From contig NZ_JAIVAI010000003.1 of NCBI RefSeq assembly GCF_020171525.1, positions 62,001 to 126,000 on the forward strand: a stretch of DNA of 64,000 nt. Direction: 5' to 3'. This document shows positions 54,773 to 63,822 of this stretch, piece after piece (positions within the stretch are counted from its first letter, which is position 1; every line of letters begins with the position of its first letter). The DNA is from Halobacillus yeomjeoni. GTDB taxonomy: Bacteria; Bacillota; Bacilli; Bacillales; Halobacillaceae. The position numbers were made by a program, and so were the translations under genes. Below the pieces are notes generated by a model. The model saw only the letters and a list, made by a program, of their open reading frames with translations, ran no database searches and was not told the origin of the DNA.

Positions 54773-55639
54773 ATGAAACAAGATATATATGTAAAACCAT
54801 TGTCGTATGACCATTTATCGTTACTCAAGGACATGGAGACAGGTATCCAGGATGACTATATCATAAGGGTTTTTGAACGTTTGGTTTCATCAGAATCCGA
54901 TCGATTATTCGGTCTGTTTGACGATCAACGTATCTATTCCATTGCGGGATACAGCTTGTTTGGAGACGGAAAATTCGCCATGATCGGGAGGCTCCGGACA
55001 GACCGCAGATTCTTCAATAGAGGTTATTCAACAATCGTATTGGATCATGTGATGAACCAGTTACAAACTTCTCCCAAAATTTCATGGATAGGTGCGAACA
55101 CACACGTGGATAATGATTCTGCGCGACGGGGACTGGAGAAGATCGGGCTTCACCAACATCATGTCCTCCATTACTTGATCTTGAATCGACCTGAACTACT
55201 AACCGATCACACCGAAGGTAAAGTTTGGAATGAAATTACGAATCTAAGCACAAAAAAGGAACTTCTCCTCTCACAGCCACAAGTGCAGGACCGCATGTTC
55301 CCATATGAAGCGTATTACCCTCTGCCACTGGATAAGGAGTTATTCACCGAGGATTATTTGAATCAAACGACATTTTATCAAAATCATGAAGGTTCCCGGT
55401 TTGTCATGGTTAAAAATGATACGAAGAAGTATACATACTCACACGTCAAATACATGTGGGACGACCATTATGAGCAGCCAGGTTTTTTTGAGACAATCCT
55501 GGACCATTGGAATAAAAATCCTGACAATGCCGGCTGCTGGATCGACTTTTCCGATGATGGCTTCAACAAGATCCCCGAATTGGCTCCCTTTCTGGTTCAG
55601 CCTCCTTGGCTGATGTACGGAAAATGGAAGAAAAAATGA
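54773..55639 (+). CDS. GNAT-family N-acetyltransferase
   Basis: 288 residues. The N-terminal half has the GNAT acetyl-CoA motif A (RLRTDRRFFNRGYSTIVLDHVMNQL, about 80-105) and the following ISWIGANTHVDNDSARRGLEKIGL strand-helix, which is motif B-like. The second half (about 150-288) is a separate domain with many aromatic residues and no motif I know. The start at 54773 follows AAAAAGGAG. Substrate unknown; single gene between smpB and the Tad2-like gene. Confidence 0.75.
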   Translation: MKQDIYVKPLSYDHLSLLKDMETGIQDDYIIRVFERLVSSESDRLFGLFDDQRIYSIAGYSLFGDGKFAMIGRLRTDRRFFNRGYSTIVLDHVMNQLQTSPKISWIGANTHVDNDSARRGLEKIGLHQHHVLHYLILNRPELLTDHTEGKVWNEITNLSTKKELLLSQPQVQDRMFPYEAYYPLPLDKELFTEDYLNQTTFYQNHEGSRFVMVKNDTKKYTYSHVKYMWDDHYEQPGFFETILDHWNKNPDNAGCWIDFSDDGFNKIPELAPFLVQPPWLMYGKWKKK

Positions 55640-55753
55640 AAAAGCGTTTTCATACAAATTCCCTATGAAAATAGGCTTAAAATGATTGACAGCACCCCTT
55701 TAAATCAATAAAATCCTAGACGTGAAGATTTCATTTAAGAAAGGAATATAGAT

Positions 55754-56173
55754 ATGGATTTTAAGCAATCGGCTGAGCTGTTAAAAGAAGGATGCGCTTT
55801 GAGAAGAAAAGGTTGGAGCCAGAATGGATATATCGTTCAGGATGAACAAGGGAAGATAAGGTTTTTCGATCATAATGAACCGAACGTTTTTGAAATGACC
55901 TTAGAAGACATCCTGGCTGACGATTGGACCCAGGTAGAAAAAGACCGTTGGACGATCGTTTCCATTTCCTATGACCGTGAATTAATGGAAGGGAAGCTTT
56001 TCGTCTCTTATGATGTGTGTTCTGAGCAGGACGGTAAGATTTTGAACAACCGCCAAATCGACGAAGAAGAACTGAGCAAATGGTCTTACTATGTAAACGT
56101 AGATATTTTCCGAACAAGCCAATATTTAAACGAAAAGGATATCGATCAAGTCAAACAAGTCATTCATATATAA
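55754..56173 (+). CDS. Protein with N-terminal DUF2829/Tad2-like domain
   Basis: 139 residues. The first 62 residues follow the pattern of the DUF2829 family (Thoeris anti-defence Tad2-like): SAELLKEGCALRRKGWSQNGYIV, then TLEDILADDWTQVEK. The remaining 75 residues form a second beta-alpha domain unknown to me (WTIVSISYDRELMEGKLFVSYD). Tad2 proteins of phages sequester cyclic nucleotide signals of Thoeris defence; the chromosomal single-gene context here gives no sign of a phage, so the activity is open. GAAAGGA precedes the ATG; a shared terminator follows. Confidence 0.6.
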   Translation: MDFKQSAELLKEGCALRRKGWSQNGYIVQDEQGKIRFFDHNEPNVFEMTLEDILADDWTQVEKDRWTIVSISYDRELMEGKLFVSYDVCSEQDGKILNNRQIDEEELSKWSYYVNVDIFRTSQYLNEKDIDQVKQVIHI

Positions 56174-56177
56174 AAGG

Positions 56178-56208
56178 AAAGCGCGGGGTTATACCCCCGC
56201 GCTTTTTT
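56178..56208. terminator. Bidirectional terminator between the Tad2-like gene and rnr
   Basis: AAAGCGCGGGGGT-type 12-bp GC-rich stem with a two to three-base loop and six T residues on the plus strand. Confidence 0.85.
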
Positions 56209-58499
56209 CAGCTCTTCTTCTTTTTCTTCCCTTTCTTAGGAACGCCTTTATTCCGATAAAAAGGTTTATTACCTTTTTGTTTGTTCTTTTTCTTGTCTTT
56301 CTTTTTCGGGTTTCTATCAGTTTTGATCTGCTTTGGACGAGCCGGACGCGGTCGTTCTTTCCTCGGTTTCATCCCGTCAATCTCGAAGTCGACGACTCTT
56401 TCTTCTATGTTGACATTTGTAACTCGAATCGTGACTTCATCACCGATGCGGAACACATTCCCTGTCCGTTCGCCGATCATGGCAAACTGCTTCTCATTGA
56501 AGTGATAATAGTCATCTGTCAGCGTACTGACATGAACCAGCCCTTCGACCGTGTTCGGAAGTTCCACGAACATCCCGAAGCTGGTGATGGAGCTGATGAC
56601 TCCTTCATATTCTTCACCGATTTTATCCTGCATGTATTCGGCTTTCTTCAAATCATCGGTTTCGCGCTCAGCATCCACCGCAGCTCTTTCCATTTCTGAA
56701 GAGTGGCGGGCGATTTCAGGCATTTGATCTTTCCAATGCTTTCTCGTCTGATAATCAAGCTTCTCCTCGATCAAATAAGTCCGGATCAATCTGTGTACGA
56801 TCAAATCAGGATATCGGCGGATCGGAGAAGTGAAGTGCGTGTAGAAATCGGTCGCTAAACCGAAGTGACCAACACCTTGAGGGTCATATTTCGCCTGCTG
56901 CATCGAGCGGAGCATCAGCTTGGAGATAATCATATCCTCCTGCGTCCCTTTCACTTCTTCGAGCACTTTCTGTAAGGCTTGAGGGTGAACACTTTCGGCT
57001 GTCCCTTTGACGACATACCCCATATTAGCGACAAACTCGAAGAACCGCTGCAGTTTGTCCGGATCCGGATCCTGGTGGATACGGTGGATAAACGGTACGT
57101 CCATCCAGTGGAAATGCTCTGCAACCGTTTCGTTGGCAGCCAGCATGAATTCCTCGATCAAACGTTCAGCTACAGAACGTTCTCTCAATCGGACATCCAC
57201 CGCTTTTCCTTCTTCATCTACAACGACACCGGCTTCTTTAAAGTCGAAATCGATGGCTCCCCGGTTCATCCGTTTGTCTCTGAGCAGCTGAGCCAGATCC
57301 TTCATGTCACGGAACATAGGAACCAACTCTTTATATTTGTTGATGAGATCTTCGTCTTCGTCCTGTAAAATGCTGTTGACATCTTTATATGTCATACGTT
57401 CATTCGTCTTGATGACACTTTGGAAAATCTCATGATTGACGACTTCACCATCCTGATCGATTTCCATTTCACAAGAAAGGGTCAAACGATCCACCTGTGG
57501 GTTCAATGAGCATATCCCATTGGATAGGCGGTGAGGAATCATCGGAATGACGCGGTCTACCAAATAAACACTTGTCGCGCGCTCCCTTGCCTCCTGATCG
57601 ATGGCAGAACCTTCATCCACATAATAAGTAACATCTGCGATATGCACACCCAGCTTATAGTGGCCATTTTCCAATTGCTTGACCGTTACGGCATCATCCA
57701 GGTCCTTGGCATCAGCTCCGTCAATCGTCACAATCGTTTCGTCACGCAGGTCGCGACGGTTTTTAATTTCATCTTCACTGATTTGATCGGGTGTATTCGC
57801 AGCCTGATCCAGAACTTCTTGAGGGAAATCCGTTTTGATTCCATGTTTATGGATGATGGAAATGATATCGATACCCGGATCATTTTTATGGCCTAAGATG
57901 TCGACGATCTCCCCTTCAGCACTCATGCGCCCTTCTGGGAATTTCGTAATATTCACGATAACTTTATGGCCGTCTACCGCCCCGTTCGTCTGCCCTTTCG
58001 GAATGAATATGTCATTTGGAATGCGTTTATCATCAGCAATGACGAAGCCGAAATTACGACTTGATTCATAGGTACCTACAATTCTTGTTGTGGCCCTTTC
58101 TAAGATACGGATGACCGTTCCTTCCGGGCGGGTACCATCTTCTTTCCGCTTTTCAATTCGGACGAGTACTCTGTCGTTGTTCATAGCAGATTGCAAATCA
58201 GAATGATGCAGGTATACATCATCCTTGGATTCGTCGTCTGGTATCAAAAAAGCAAAACCTTTCGCATGCATCTGAATCCGTCCACGTATCAAATTCATTT
58301 TTTCTGGTAAACCGAATCGGTTTTTACGAGTCCGTACCAGTTCGCCTTCTTCCTCAAGCTCGTTCAGAGATTTCATGAGGTTCTTGAAATCATCGGCATG
58401 TTCGAGTTCCAATGTTTCTTCTAATTCTTGGACGGATAGAGGTTTGGAAGCTGTTTCTTTAAAAAAATCTAAAATGTTTTGTTTTAATTCTGCACTCAT
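56208..58499 (-). CDS. rnr: Ribonuclease R
   Basis: 763 residues. Order of domains: winged-helix N terminus (about 1-65), two cold-shock domains (about 70-225), the RNB catalytic domain with the metal-binding aspartates in [14 protein letters not shown] (about 260-275), an S1 domain (about 630-710), and a very basic Lys/Arg-rich tail. It is a processive 3'-5' exoribonuclease acting on structured RNA; with SmpB-tmRNA it degrades messages of stalled ribosomes, which explains the gene order secG-est-rnr-smpB-ssrA. AAAGGAGG precedes the ATG. Confidence 0.96.
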   Translation of the reverse strand: MSAELKQNILDFFKETASKPLSVQELEETLELEHADDFKNLMKSLNELEEEGELVRTRKNRFGLPEKMNLIRGRIQMHAKGFAFLIPDDESKDDVYLHHSDLQSAMNNDRVLVRIEKRKEDGTRPEGTVIRILERATTRIVGTYESSRNFGFVIADDKRIPNDIFIPKGQTNGAVDGHKVIVNITKFPEGRMSAEGEIVDILGHKNDPGIDIISIIHKHGIKTDFPQEVLDQAANTPDQISEDEIKNRRDLRDETIVTIDGADAKDLDDAVTVKQLENGHYKLGVHIADVTYYVDEGSAIDQEARERATSVYLVDRVIPMIPHRLSNGICSLNPQVDRLTLSCEMEIDQDGEVVNHEIFQSVIKTNERMTYKDVNSILQDEDEDLINKYKELVPMFRDMKDLAQLLRDKRMNRGAIDFDFKEAGVVVDEEGKAVDVRLRERSVAERLIEEFMLAANETVAEHFHWMDVPFIHRIHQDPDPDKLQRFFEFVANMGYVVKGTAESVHPQALQKVLEEVKGTQEDMIISKLMLRSMQQAKYDPQGVGHFGLATDFYTHFTSPIRRYPDLIVHRLIRTYLIEEKLDYQTRKHWKDQMPEIARHSSEMERAAVDAERETDDLKKAEYMQDKIGEEYEGVISSITSFGMFVELPNTVEGLVHVSTLTDDYYHFNEKQFAMIGERTGNVFRIGDEVTIRVTNVNIEERVVDFEIDGMKPRKERPRPARPKQIKTDRNPKKKDKKKNKQKGNKPFYRNKGVPKKGKKKKKS

Positions 58500-58541
58500 A
58501 TGCCTTACCTCCTTTAAGTATGAAGGACCTGACTCTGAAAC

Positions 58542-59285
58542 TTAAGACCAATCCAGGGATTCAAGAAATTCAAGTATATCTTCATGAAGCTGTTCTTTTT
58601 CTTTATCCATTGTGATGACGTGTCCAGAGTTCTTATACCATTTGATATCTTTTTGGTCCGCTTCTACTTGTTTATATATATAATTTGCACTGTCTGTATT
58701 GATCATTTCGTCATTTTCGGCTTGGACGACGAAGGTCGGAGTGTAAATTTGATCGACATCATCATGAACGGAAGTGATGAACTTCCCAAGCTCCTTGAAC
58801 ATCTCTTCTGAGTCATCAAGCATTTCCTTTACTTCACGATCAATCGTTTCTTTATCTTTTCCTTCTAATTGTTTGTATTGACGCGCTTTAAATTCAAACC
58901 CTTGAGTCAACTGCTTTTCATTATCAAAAAACATCGGTGCGCACATCGTCACAAGCCCTTTTAAAGGCTCGGAATAAGCAAGCTTCAAGCCAAGCACGCC
59001 GCCCAGCGATAACCCGGCTACCGCTATCTTTTCGTATCCGAGTTCCCTTAAATGATTCAAAGCTTCCTGCACATCCGCCCACCAATCTTCAGGACGGGCA
59101 TCAATGAGCGCTTCCAGTTCTTGTCCGTGCCCGCGGTAAATCGGAGCGTGAGTCGTGTATCCGTGTTTTTGAAGAAAACGCCCAAGCATCCGGACATCCG
59201 CAGAATGGCCGGTAAACCCATGTAGTAATAATACCGCACGTTCTCCTTCCTCAAACGTAAACGGTTGAGGTTGTTTGATCTTCAT
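58542..59285 (-). CDS. Carboxylesterase (Est30/YvaK type)
   Basis: 247 residues, alpha/beta hydrolase. The catalytic triad is complete: Ser93 in GLSLGG, Asp192 in AENDEM and His222 in NSGHVI; the oxyanion HGFTGHS is at 22-28. The length and positions match the Geobacillus Est30 monoacyl esterase and B. subtilis YvaK, which has the same position between secG and rnr. Cleaves short to medium-chain esters in the cytoplasm; physiological substrate unknown. Confidence 0.92.
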   Translation of the reverse strand: MKIKQPQPFTFEEGERAVLLLHGFTGHSADVRMLGRFLQKHGYTTHAPIYRGHGQELEALIDARPEDWWADVQEALNHLRELGYEKIAVAGLSLGGVLGLKLAYSEPLKGLVTMCAPMFFDNEKQLTQGFEFKARQYKQLEGKDKETIDREVKEMLDDSEEMFKELGKFITSVHDDVDQIYTPTFVVQAENDEMINTDSANYIYKQVEADQKDIKWYKNSGHVITMDKEKEQLHEDILEFLESLDWS

Positions 59286-59398
59286 AACTTTTCTCTCCTT
59301 ACTTCATCTATTTCCTTAATTAAAGATTTCATTCTAATCATCAGCGTTTTCTATTTTACCAAAATCATACCCTGCTGGCATTTTTTCCATTTGATATA

Positions 59399-59429
59399 GA
59401 AAAACCGCGCTTTTATAACAGCGCGGTTT
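59399..59429 (-). terminator. Terminator after secG
   Basis: AAACCGCGCTG region with AGCGCGGTTT, eight-base loop, five T residues on the minus strand. The esterase gene lies further downstream, so this may only attenuate. Confidence 0.8.
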
Positions 59430-59446
59430 CCATTCATTATTGATTA

Positions 59447-59680
59447 TTACCCTAAAATGTAAGCAGCTAAAAACGCCAGAACAAAGAAAAGAACACCTGT
59501 GACAATCGTCGCCTTGTGCAGTACAGCGTCGATTCCACGTGCTTTTTGTTTTCCGAATAACTGCTCCGCGCCACCAGATATTGCACCTGACAGCCCGGCA
59601 CTTTTTCCAGATTGTAAAAGTACTAATACGATTAATGCAATGGTATCGATTGTTAATAATGTAATTGCGAGTGTTTCCAT
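59447..59680 (-). CDS. secG: Protein translocase subunit SecG
   Basis: 77 residues with two membrane helices (about 3-22 and 55-76), and the SecG loop with [15 protein letters not shown] between them. It assists SecYE in protein export across the membrane. The start at 59680 follows AGGAGG; ten extra codons in the frame are not needed. Same gene order as in B. subtilis. Confidence 0.93.
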   Translation of the reverse strand: METLAITLLTIDTIALIVLVLLQSGKSAGLSGAISGGAEQLFGKQKARGIDAVLHKATIVTGVLFFVLAFLAAYILG

Positions 59681-59830
59681 GATGTGCCAACACCTCCTAA
59701 AAACGTACAAATGACTAGTTTAAATGTAGCATAGAAGGCTGTACTCATCAAGATAATTTCATCCCCTGTTCCTCCATTTGTATCTACTTGATCCTCCCAG
59801 CGAGCGTTTTGACTGATTATGAAAGTTATC

Positions 59831-59893
59831 TTGATTATTTTTGATTGTTTTTGAATGTTTATGGTTGATTTATGAAAAGGCTTCCATTATGAT
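59831..59893 (+). promoter_or_regulatory. Promoter of fruRKA with decameric direct repeats (FruR operator)
   Basis: Three adjacent decamers TTGATTATTT, TTGATTGTTT, TTGAATGTTT (59831-59860), followed by a fourth TTGATT that is also the -35, then 17 bases and TATGAT (59865-59893). Direct repeats of TTGAT-type at one helical turn are what DeoR-family repressors bind. Confidence 0.65.
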
Positions 59894-59927
59894 AAAGAAC
59901 AAGAACTTAAATGAAGGAGCGGACGAC

Positions 59928-60677
59928 ATGCTGACTACAGAACGACACCGTCTTATTTTAGACCTTCTCGAGGAAAAGCAGATCGTTAAATTGAAAGATC
60001 TTGTCCAACATACAGATGCTTCAGAATCCACAATCCGGCGTGACTTGGATCAACTAGAACAAGAAGGACAGCTGCGCCGTGTCCATGGCGGGGCCTCCCT
60101 TAAACAAAGGGCAAGTGAAGAGCCGACGTTGAAAGAAAAAATTACGAAGCTTCATAACGAAAAAGAAGCCATAGCCAGACAAGCCGCTTCTTTGGTCCAG
60201 GAGGGAGACAGCATTTTTCTTGATGCGGGGACCACCACCCATCATCTGATCCCACACCTTCAAGGGAAGGACATCATTGTAGTCACGAATGGTCTCAACC
60301 ATCTCGATGCTTTGACGGATCACTCTATTACGACTTATATACTGGGAGGATATATCAAACACCGCACGAAAGCAGTCGTAGGTACGAACGCTCTTGAAAA
60401 TTTGAAGCAGTACCGTTTCGATCTTTGCTTTATGGGAACGAATGGCATCTCTTTAAATGATGGATACACCACACCTGATCCTGAGGAAGCAGCTTTGAAA
60501 AAAACGGCACTTAATTTATCACGTCAGCGGTACGTATTGGCTGACCATTCCAAATTTACGGAAGTTTCCTTCAGTAAATTCGCAAATTTGAACGAAGCGG
60601 ATATCATCACCAATTACAAGGGAGATCAATTGAAGAGCTTTAAAGAAATGACGAGTATAAAGGTTGTGATCACATGA
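59928..60677 (+). CDS. fruR: DeoR-family repressor of the fructose operon FruR
   Basis: 249 residues. The N-terminal DeoR winged helix (about 1-58) has ERHRLILDLL and SESTIRRDLDQLEQEGQLRRVHGG; the C-terminal DeoRC sensor domain has the sugar-phosphate site LDAGTTTHHL (about 95-105) and DHSKF. It should repress fruRKA until fructose 1-phosphate binds. The start at 59928 follows GAAGGAG; the longer frame reads through the promoter. Its stop overlaps the fruK start (ATGA). Confidence 0.92.
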   Translation: MLTTERHRLILDLLEEKQIVKLKDLVQHTDASESTIRRDLDQLEQEGQLRRVHGGASLKQRASEEPTLKEKITKLHNEKEAIARQAASLVQEGDSIFLDAGTTTHHLIPHLQGKDIIVVTNGLNHLDALTDHSITTYILGGYIKHRTKAVVGTNALENLKQYRFDLCFMGTNGISLNDGYTTPDPEEAALKKTALNLSRQRYVLADHSKFTEVSFSKFANLNEADIITNYKGDQLKSFKEMTSIKVVIT

Positions 60678-61588
60678 TCTATACTTGCACACTCAATCCA
60701 TCCATCGATTACATCATGAACGTTCCGGAGTTTGAATCCGGAACGCTGAATCGAGCTCACAACACCTCTTTTTATCCTGGAGGAAAAGGAATCAATGTAT
60801 CCAGAGTGTTGAGAAGACTTGGGGTCGGAACCATTGCTCTAGGGTTTACAGGTGGTTTTTCAGGAAACTTCATCAAGCAGTTTTTGAGTGAAGAAGGAAT
60901 CGAACATCGATTTATTGATACCGATATAGACACAAGAATCAATGTAAAGCTGAAAAGCAGCGACGAAACGGAAATCAACGGTCCGGGTCCTGAGCTGACA
61001 ACCGATCAACAGGAAGCATTGTTGAAGCAGGTGGATGAGATGACCGATAAAGACACTCTTGTATTAGCAGGAAGTGTCCCTTCCACTCTACCACCGGACT
61101 TTTATATGACCATCGCTGACATATGCGCGAAGAACCGCACCAAGTTCGTGGCTGATACTTCAGGAAAGGCACTCGAAGGTCTGATAGGTAAACGGATTTT
61201 CCTTTTGAAACCTAACCACCACGAGCTTGGAGAACTATTCAAAACGGAGATCGACTCTATAGAAAAAACGGTCCATTATGGCAGAAAGCTTTTTGAGAGT
61301 GGTGTAGAACATGTCATCGTTTCCATGGGCGGATCGGGAGCGATTTATATAGGAGAAAACAAAACACTCCATGCGAATGTACCTGAAGGAGTCGTCAAAA
61401 ACTCTGTCGGGGCCGGGGATTCCGTCGTATCAGGTTTTCTAGCAGGCCTGACTCAAGGCAGGTCGATTGAAGAATCTTTCCGCTTCGGGGTGGCGGCCGG
61501 CAGTGCGACTGCCTTTCAAGATGATTTATGCGAGGAAAAACATGTTTCTGAAGTTTTGGAGAACATAGAGATTTCTTTTATTCACTAA
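60674..61588 (+). CDS. fruK: 1-phosphofructokinase FruK
   Basis: 304 residues, PfkB/ribokinase family. N-terminal CTLNPSIDYIM, the GGKGINVSRVL sugar motif (about 36-46), and the C-terminal ATP/anion-hole motif GAGDSVVSGFLAG with catalytic Asp. Converts fructose 1-phosphate from the PTS into fructose 1,6-bisphosphate. Overlaps fruR by four bases and precedes fruA by 13. Confidence 0.95.
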   Translation: MIYTCTLNPSIDYIMNVPEFESGTLNRAHNTSFYPGGKGINVSRVLRRLGVGTIALGFTGGFSGNFIKQFLSEEGIEHRFIDTDIDTRINVKLKSSDETEINGPGPELTTDQQEALLKQVDEMTDKDTLVLAGSVPSTLPPDFYMTIADICAKNRTKFVADTSGKALEGLIGKRIFLLKPNHHELGELFKTEIDSIEKTVHYGRKLFESGVEHVIVSMGGSGAIYIGENKTLHANVPEGVVKNSVGAGDSVVSGFLAGLTQGRSIEESFRFGVAAGSATAFQDDLCEEKHVSEVLENIEISFIH

Positions 61589-61601
61589 GGAGGGGACCGC
61601 A

Positions 61602-63497
61602 GTGAAAATCACTGATTTGTTGACAAAAGAGACCATCGTTTTGAATATGACAGCTTCCTCTAAATCTGAAGCCATTGATGAGCTGATCAAAAAAATGGAT
61701 GAAGCCGATAAGCTTCACGATAAAGAAGCTTTCAAAGCGGCTATTGAAGCAAGAGAACAGCAGAGTACGACAGGGATCGGCGAAGGTATTGCCATTCCGC
61801 ATGCAAAAACCTCTGCTGTCAAAGAACCTGCGATCGTATTTGGACGCTCCCGAAATGGTTTGGATTATGAATCATTGGACGGGCAGCCGAGCCGCTTGTT
61901 TTTCATGATTGCAGCTTCTGAAGGCGCGAACAACACTCACCTTGAAACATTGTCCCGCCTTTCTTCATATTTGATGGATAACAAGTTCCGTACACGCCTG
62001 GAAAACGCAAGTTCTGAAAATGAGGTCATCCAGGCCATCAATGAAAAAGAGGCAGAAGAAGAAATAGAGGAAACTTCGACGGACGATGGGAGCGGAAAAA
62101 TCGTAGCTGTCACCGCATGCCCGACAGGAATCGCTCATACGTACATGGCCGCAGACAAGCTTAAAGCGACAGCGAAAGAAATGAATATTCAAATCAAAGT
62201 CCAGACCAATGGTTCCAGCGGTGTAAAAAACCGACTGACAGAAAACGATATTGCAGAAGCTGATGCTGTCATCGTAGCCGCAGATACCAAAGTCGATATG
62301 AGCCCCTTCAACGGTAAACATGTGATTGAAGTTCCGGTAGCAAAAGCGATACACGAACCGCAAGAACTTTTGAAAAAAGCACAGAATAAAGAAGCAGATA
62401 TTTACCATAGCAGTGAGAAATCCTCAGAGGGGACAAATAAGAAAAAACAAAAGACAGGATTTTATAAGCACTTGATGAACGGTGTCTCCCACATGCTGCC
62501 TTTTGTCGTTGGCGGCGGGATTCTAATTGCGATTTCTTTCTTTTTCGGTATCAATGCCGCAGATCCTTCCAGCGACGAATACAACCGATTTGCTGAAATG
62601 TTGATGACGATCGGCGGAGCTAATGCGTTCTATCTGCTTGTACCAGTGTTAGCCGGTTTCATCGCTTACAGTATAGCGGACCGACCTGGATTCGCCCCGG
62701 GGATGATCGGCGGGTTGATTGCCATCACTTCAGGCGTGGAAGGTGCCGGTAACGGCTCAGGATTCTTAGGCGGATTGATCGCCGGTTTCCTGGCGGGTTA
62801 CTTGACACTTGGAATAAAACGGATGCTTGATGGACTGCCTGCTTTTCTCGACGGGATGAAAACCGTGCTTTTTTATCCAGTATTAGCGATTTTCGGAACA
62901 GGAATGATCATGCTCTTGATCAACCCGAGTCTGACGAGCATTTACAATGGTCTACTCTCTTGGCTGGAAAGCCTCAGTGGTGCAAACATAGCACTTGTCG
63001 GAATCATCATAGGAGGGATGATGGCTGTCGATATGGGAGGGCCGATCAACAAAGCGGCTTATACATTCGGCCTCGCTACATTGGAGTCAGGAAACTATGA
63101 GTTTATTGCTGCTGCTATGGCCGGCGGAATGGTTCCTCCACTAGCGATGGCTTTAGCGACAACTCTTTTCAAAAACAAATTCACTGAACAAGAGCGCGAG
63201 ACAGGGAAAACCGCTTATGCTCTTGGAGCTTTCTTCATTACGGAGGGTGCGATACCGTTTGCAGCTGCGGATCCTGCAAGAGTCATTCCATCCATGGTTG
63301 CAGGATCTGCCATCGCTGGAGCGTTGACTACATGGTTCAGCATCAACTTGACTGCCCCTCACGGAGGCATCATCGTCATCGGCTTGGTCGAAGGTGGAGT
63401 CATGAAAGCGCTGCTATATATTTTAGCGATTGCAGTCGGCTCGATTATTGGAGCAATTGCTGTAGGATTGTTGAAAAAAGACCTGCAAAAGGCTTAA
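61602..63497 (+). CDS. fruA: Fructose PTS transporter FruA (EIIABC)
   Basis: 631 residues, domains in the order EIIA-EIIB-EIIC. His67 (GIAIPHAK) is the EIIA phosphorylation site; Cys173 (VTACPTGIAHTYMA) is that of EIIB; the EIIC part from about 285 has some ten membrane segments with the MGGPINKAAYTF and GAIPFAAADP loops. It takes up fructose while making fructose 1-phosphate. GGAGG before a GTG-like region is followed by the frame's start at 61602. Same operon as fruR and fruK. Confidence 0.95.
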   Translation: MKITDLLTKETIVLNMTASSKSEAIDELIKKMDEADKLHDKEAFKAAIEAREQQSTTGIGEGIAIPHAKTSAVKEPAIVFGRSRNGLDYESLDGQPSRLFFMIAASEGANNTHLETLSRLSSYLMDNKFRTRLENASSENEVIQAINEKEAEEEIEETSTDDGSGKIVAVTACPTGIAHTYMAADKLKATAKEMNIQIKVQTNGSSGVKNRLTENDIAEADAVIVAADTKVDMSPFNGKHVIEVPVAKAIHEPQELLKKAQNKEADIYHSSEKSSEGTNKKKQKTGFYKHLMNGVSHMLPFVVGGGILIAISFFFGINAADPSSDEYNRFAEMLMTIGGANAFYLLVPVLAGFIAYSIADRPGFAPGMIGGLIAITSGVEGAGNGSGFLGGLIAGFLAGYLTLGIKRMLDGLPAFLDGMKTVLFYPVLAIFGTGMIMLLINPSLTSIYNGLLSWLESLSGANIALVGIIIGGMMAVDMGGPINKAAYTFGLATLESGNYEFIAAAMAGGMVPPLAMALATTLFKNKFTEQERETGKTAYALGAFFITEGAIPFAAADPARVIPSMVAGSAIAGALTTWFSINLTAPHGGIIVIGLVEGGVMKALLYILAIAVGSIIGAIAVGLLKKDLQKA

Positions 63498-63551
63498 AAT
63501 GATAGAGTTAGGGTATCTCAAAATAAAATACTTTCTTAGGAGGAAATCAAT

Positions 63552-63818
63552 ATGGTAGAAAAAACATTTACTATAACTTCTAATGACGGCGTACACGCTC
63601 GCCCGGCAACTGTGCTTGTCCAAAATGCGGGTAAATACGAAGCTGACATTAACTTACATTATAAAGAAAAGGCTGTGAACCTGAAGTCCATCATGGGAAT
63701 CATGAGCCTTGGCATCCCTGCAGGAGCAGAAGTCAAAATCACTGCAGAAGGAAGCGATGAGCAGGAAGCGATCGATCATCTTACTACGACAATGCAGAAT
63801 GAAGGGTTGGGAGAATAA
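63552..63818 (+). CDS. ptsH: Phosphocarrier protein HPr
   Basis: 88 residues. His15 (GVHARPAT) is phosphorylated by enzyme I, and Ser46 (NLKSIMG) is the regulatory site for HPr kinase in Gram-positive bacteria. AGGAGG precedes the ATG. In B. subtilis ptsHI follows ptsG; here it comes 54 bases after fruA, with no terminator between them, so read-through from the fructose operon is likely. Confidence 0.96.
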   Translation: MVEKTFTITSNDGVHARPATVLVQNAGKYEADINLHYKEKAVNLKSIMGIMSLGIPAGAEVKITAEGSDEQEAIDHLTTTMQNEGLGE

Positions 63819-63822
63819 CTTT

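Noticed and set aside
59872-59885. cre site at the fruR promoter (TGAAAAGGCTTCCA)
   Set aside because: It deviates from the cre consensus at the central C-G and at one flanking position, so CcpA binding is doubtful.
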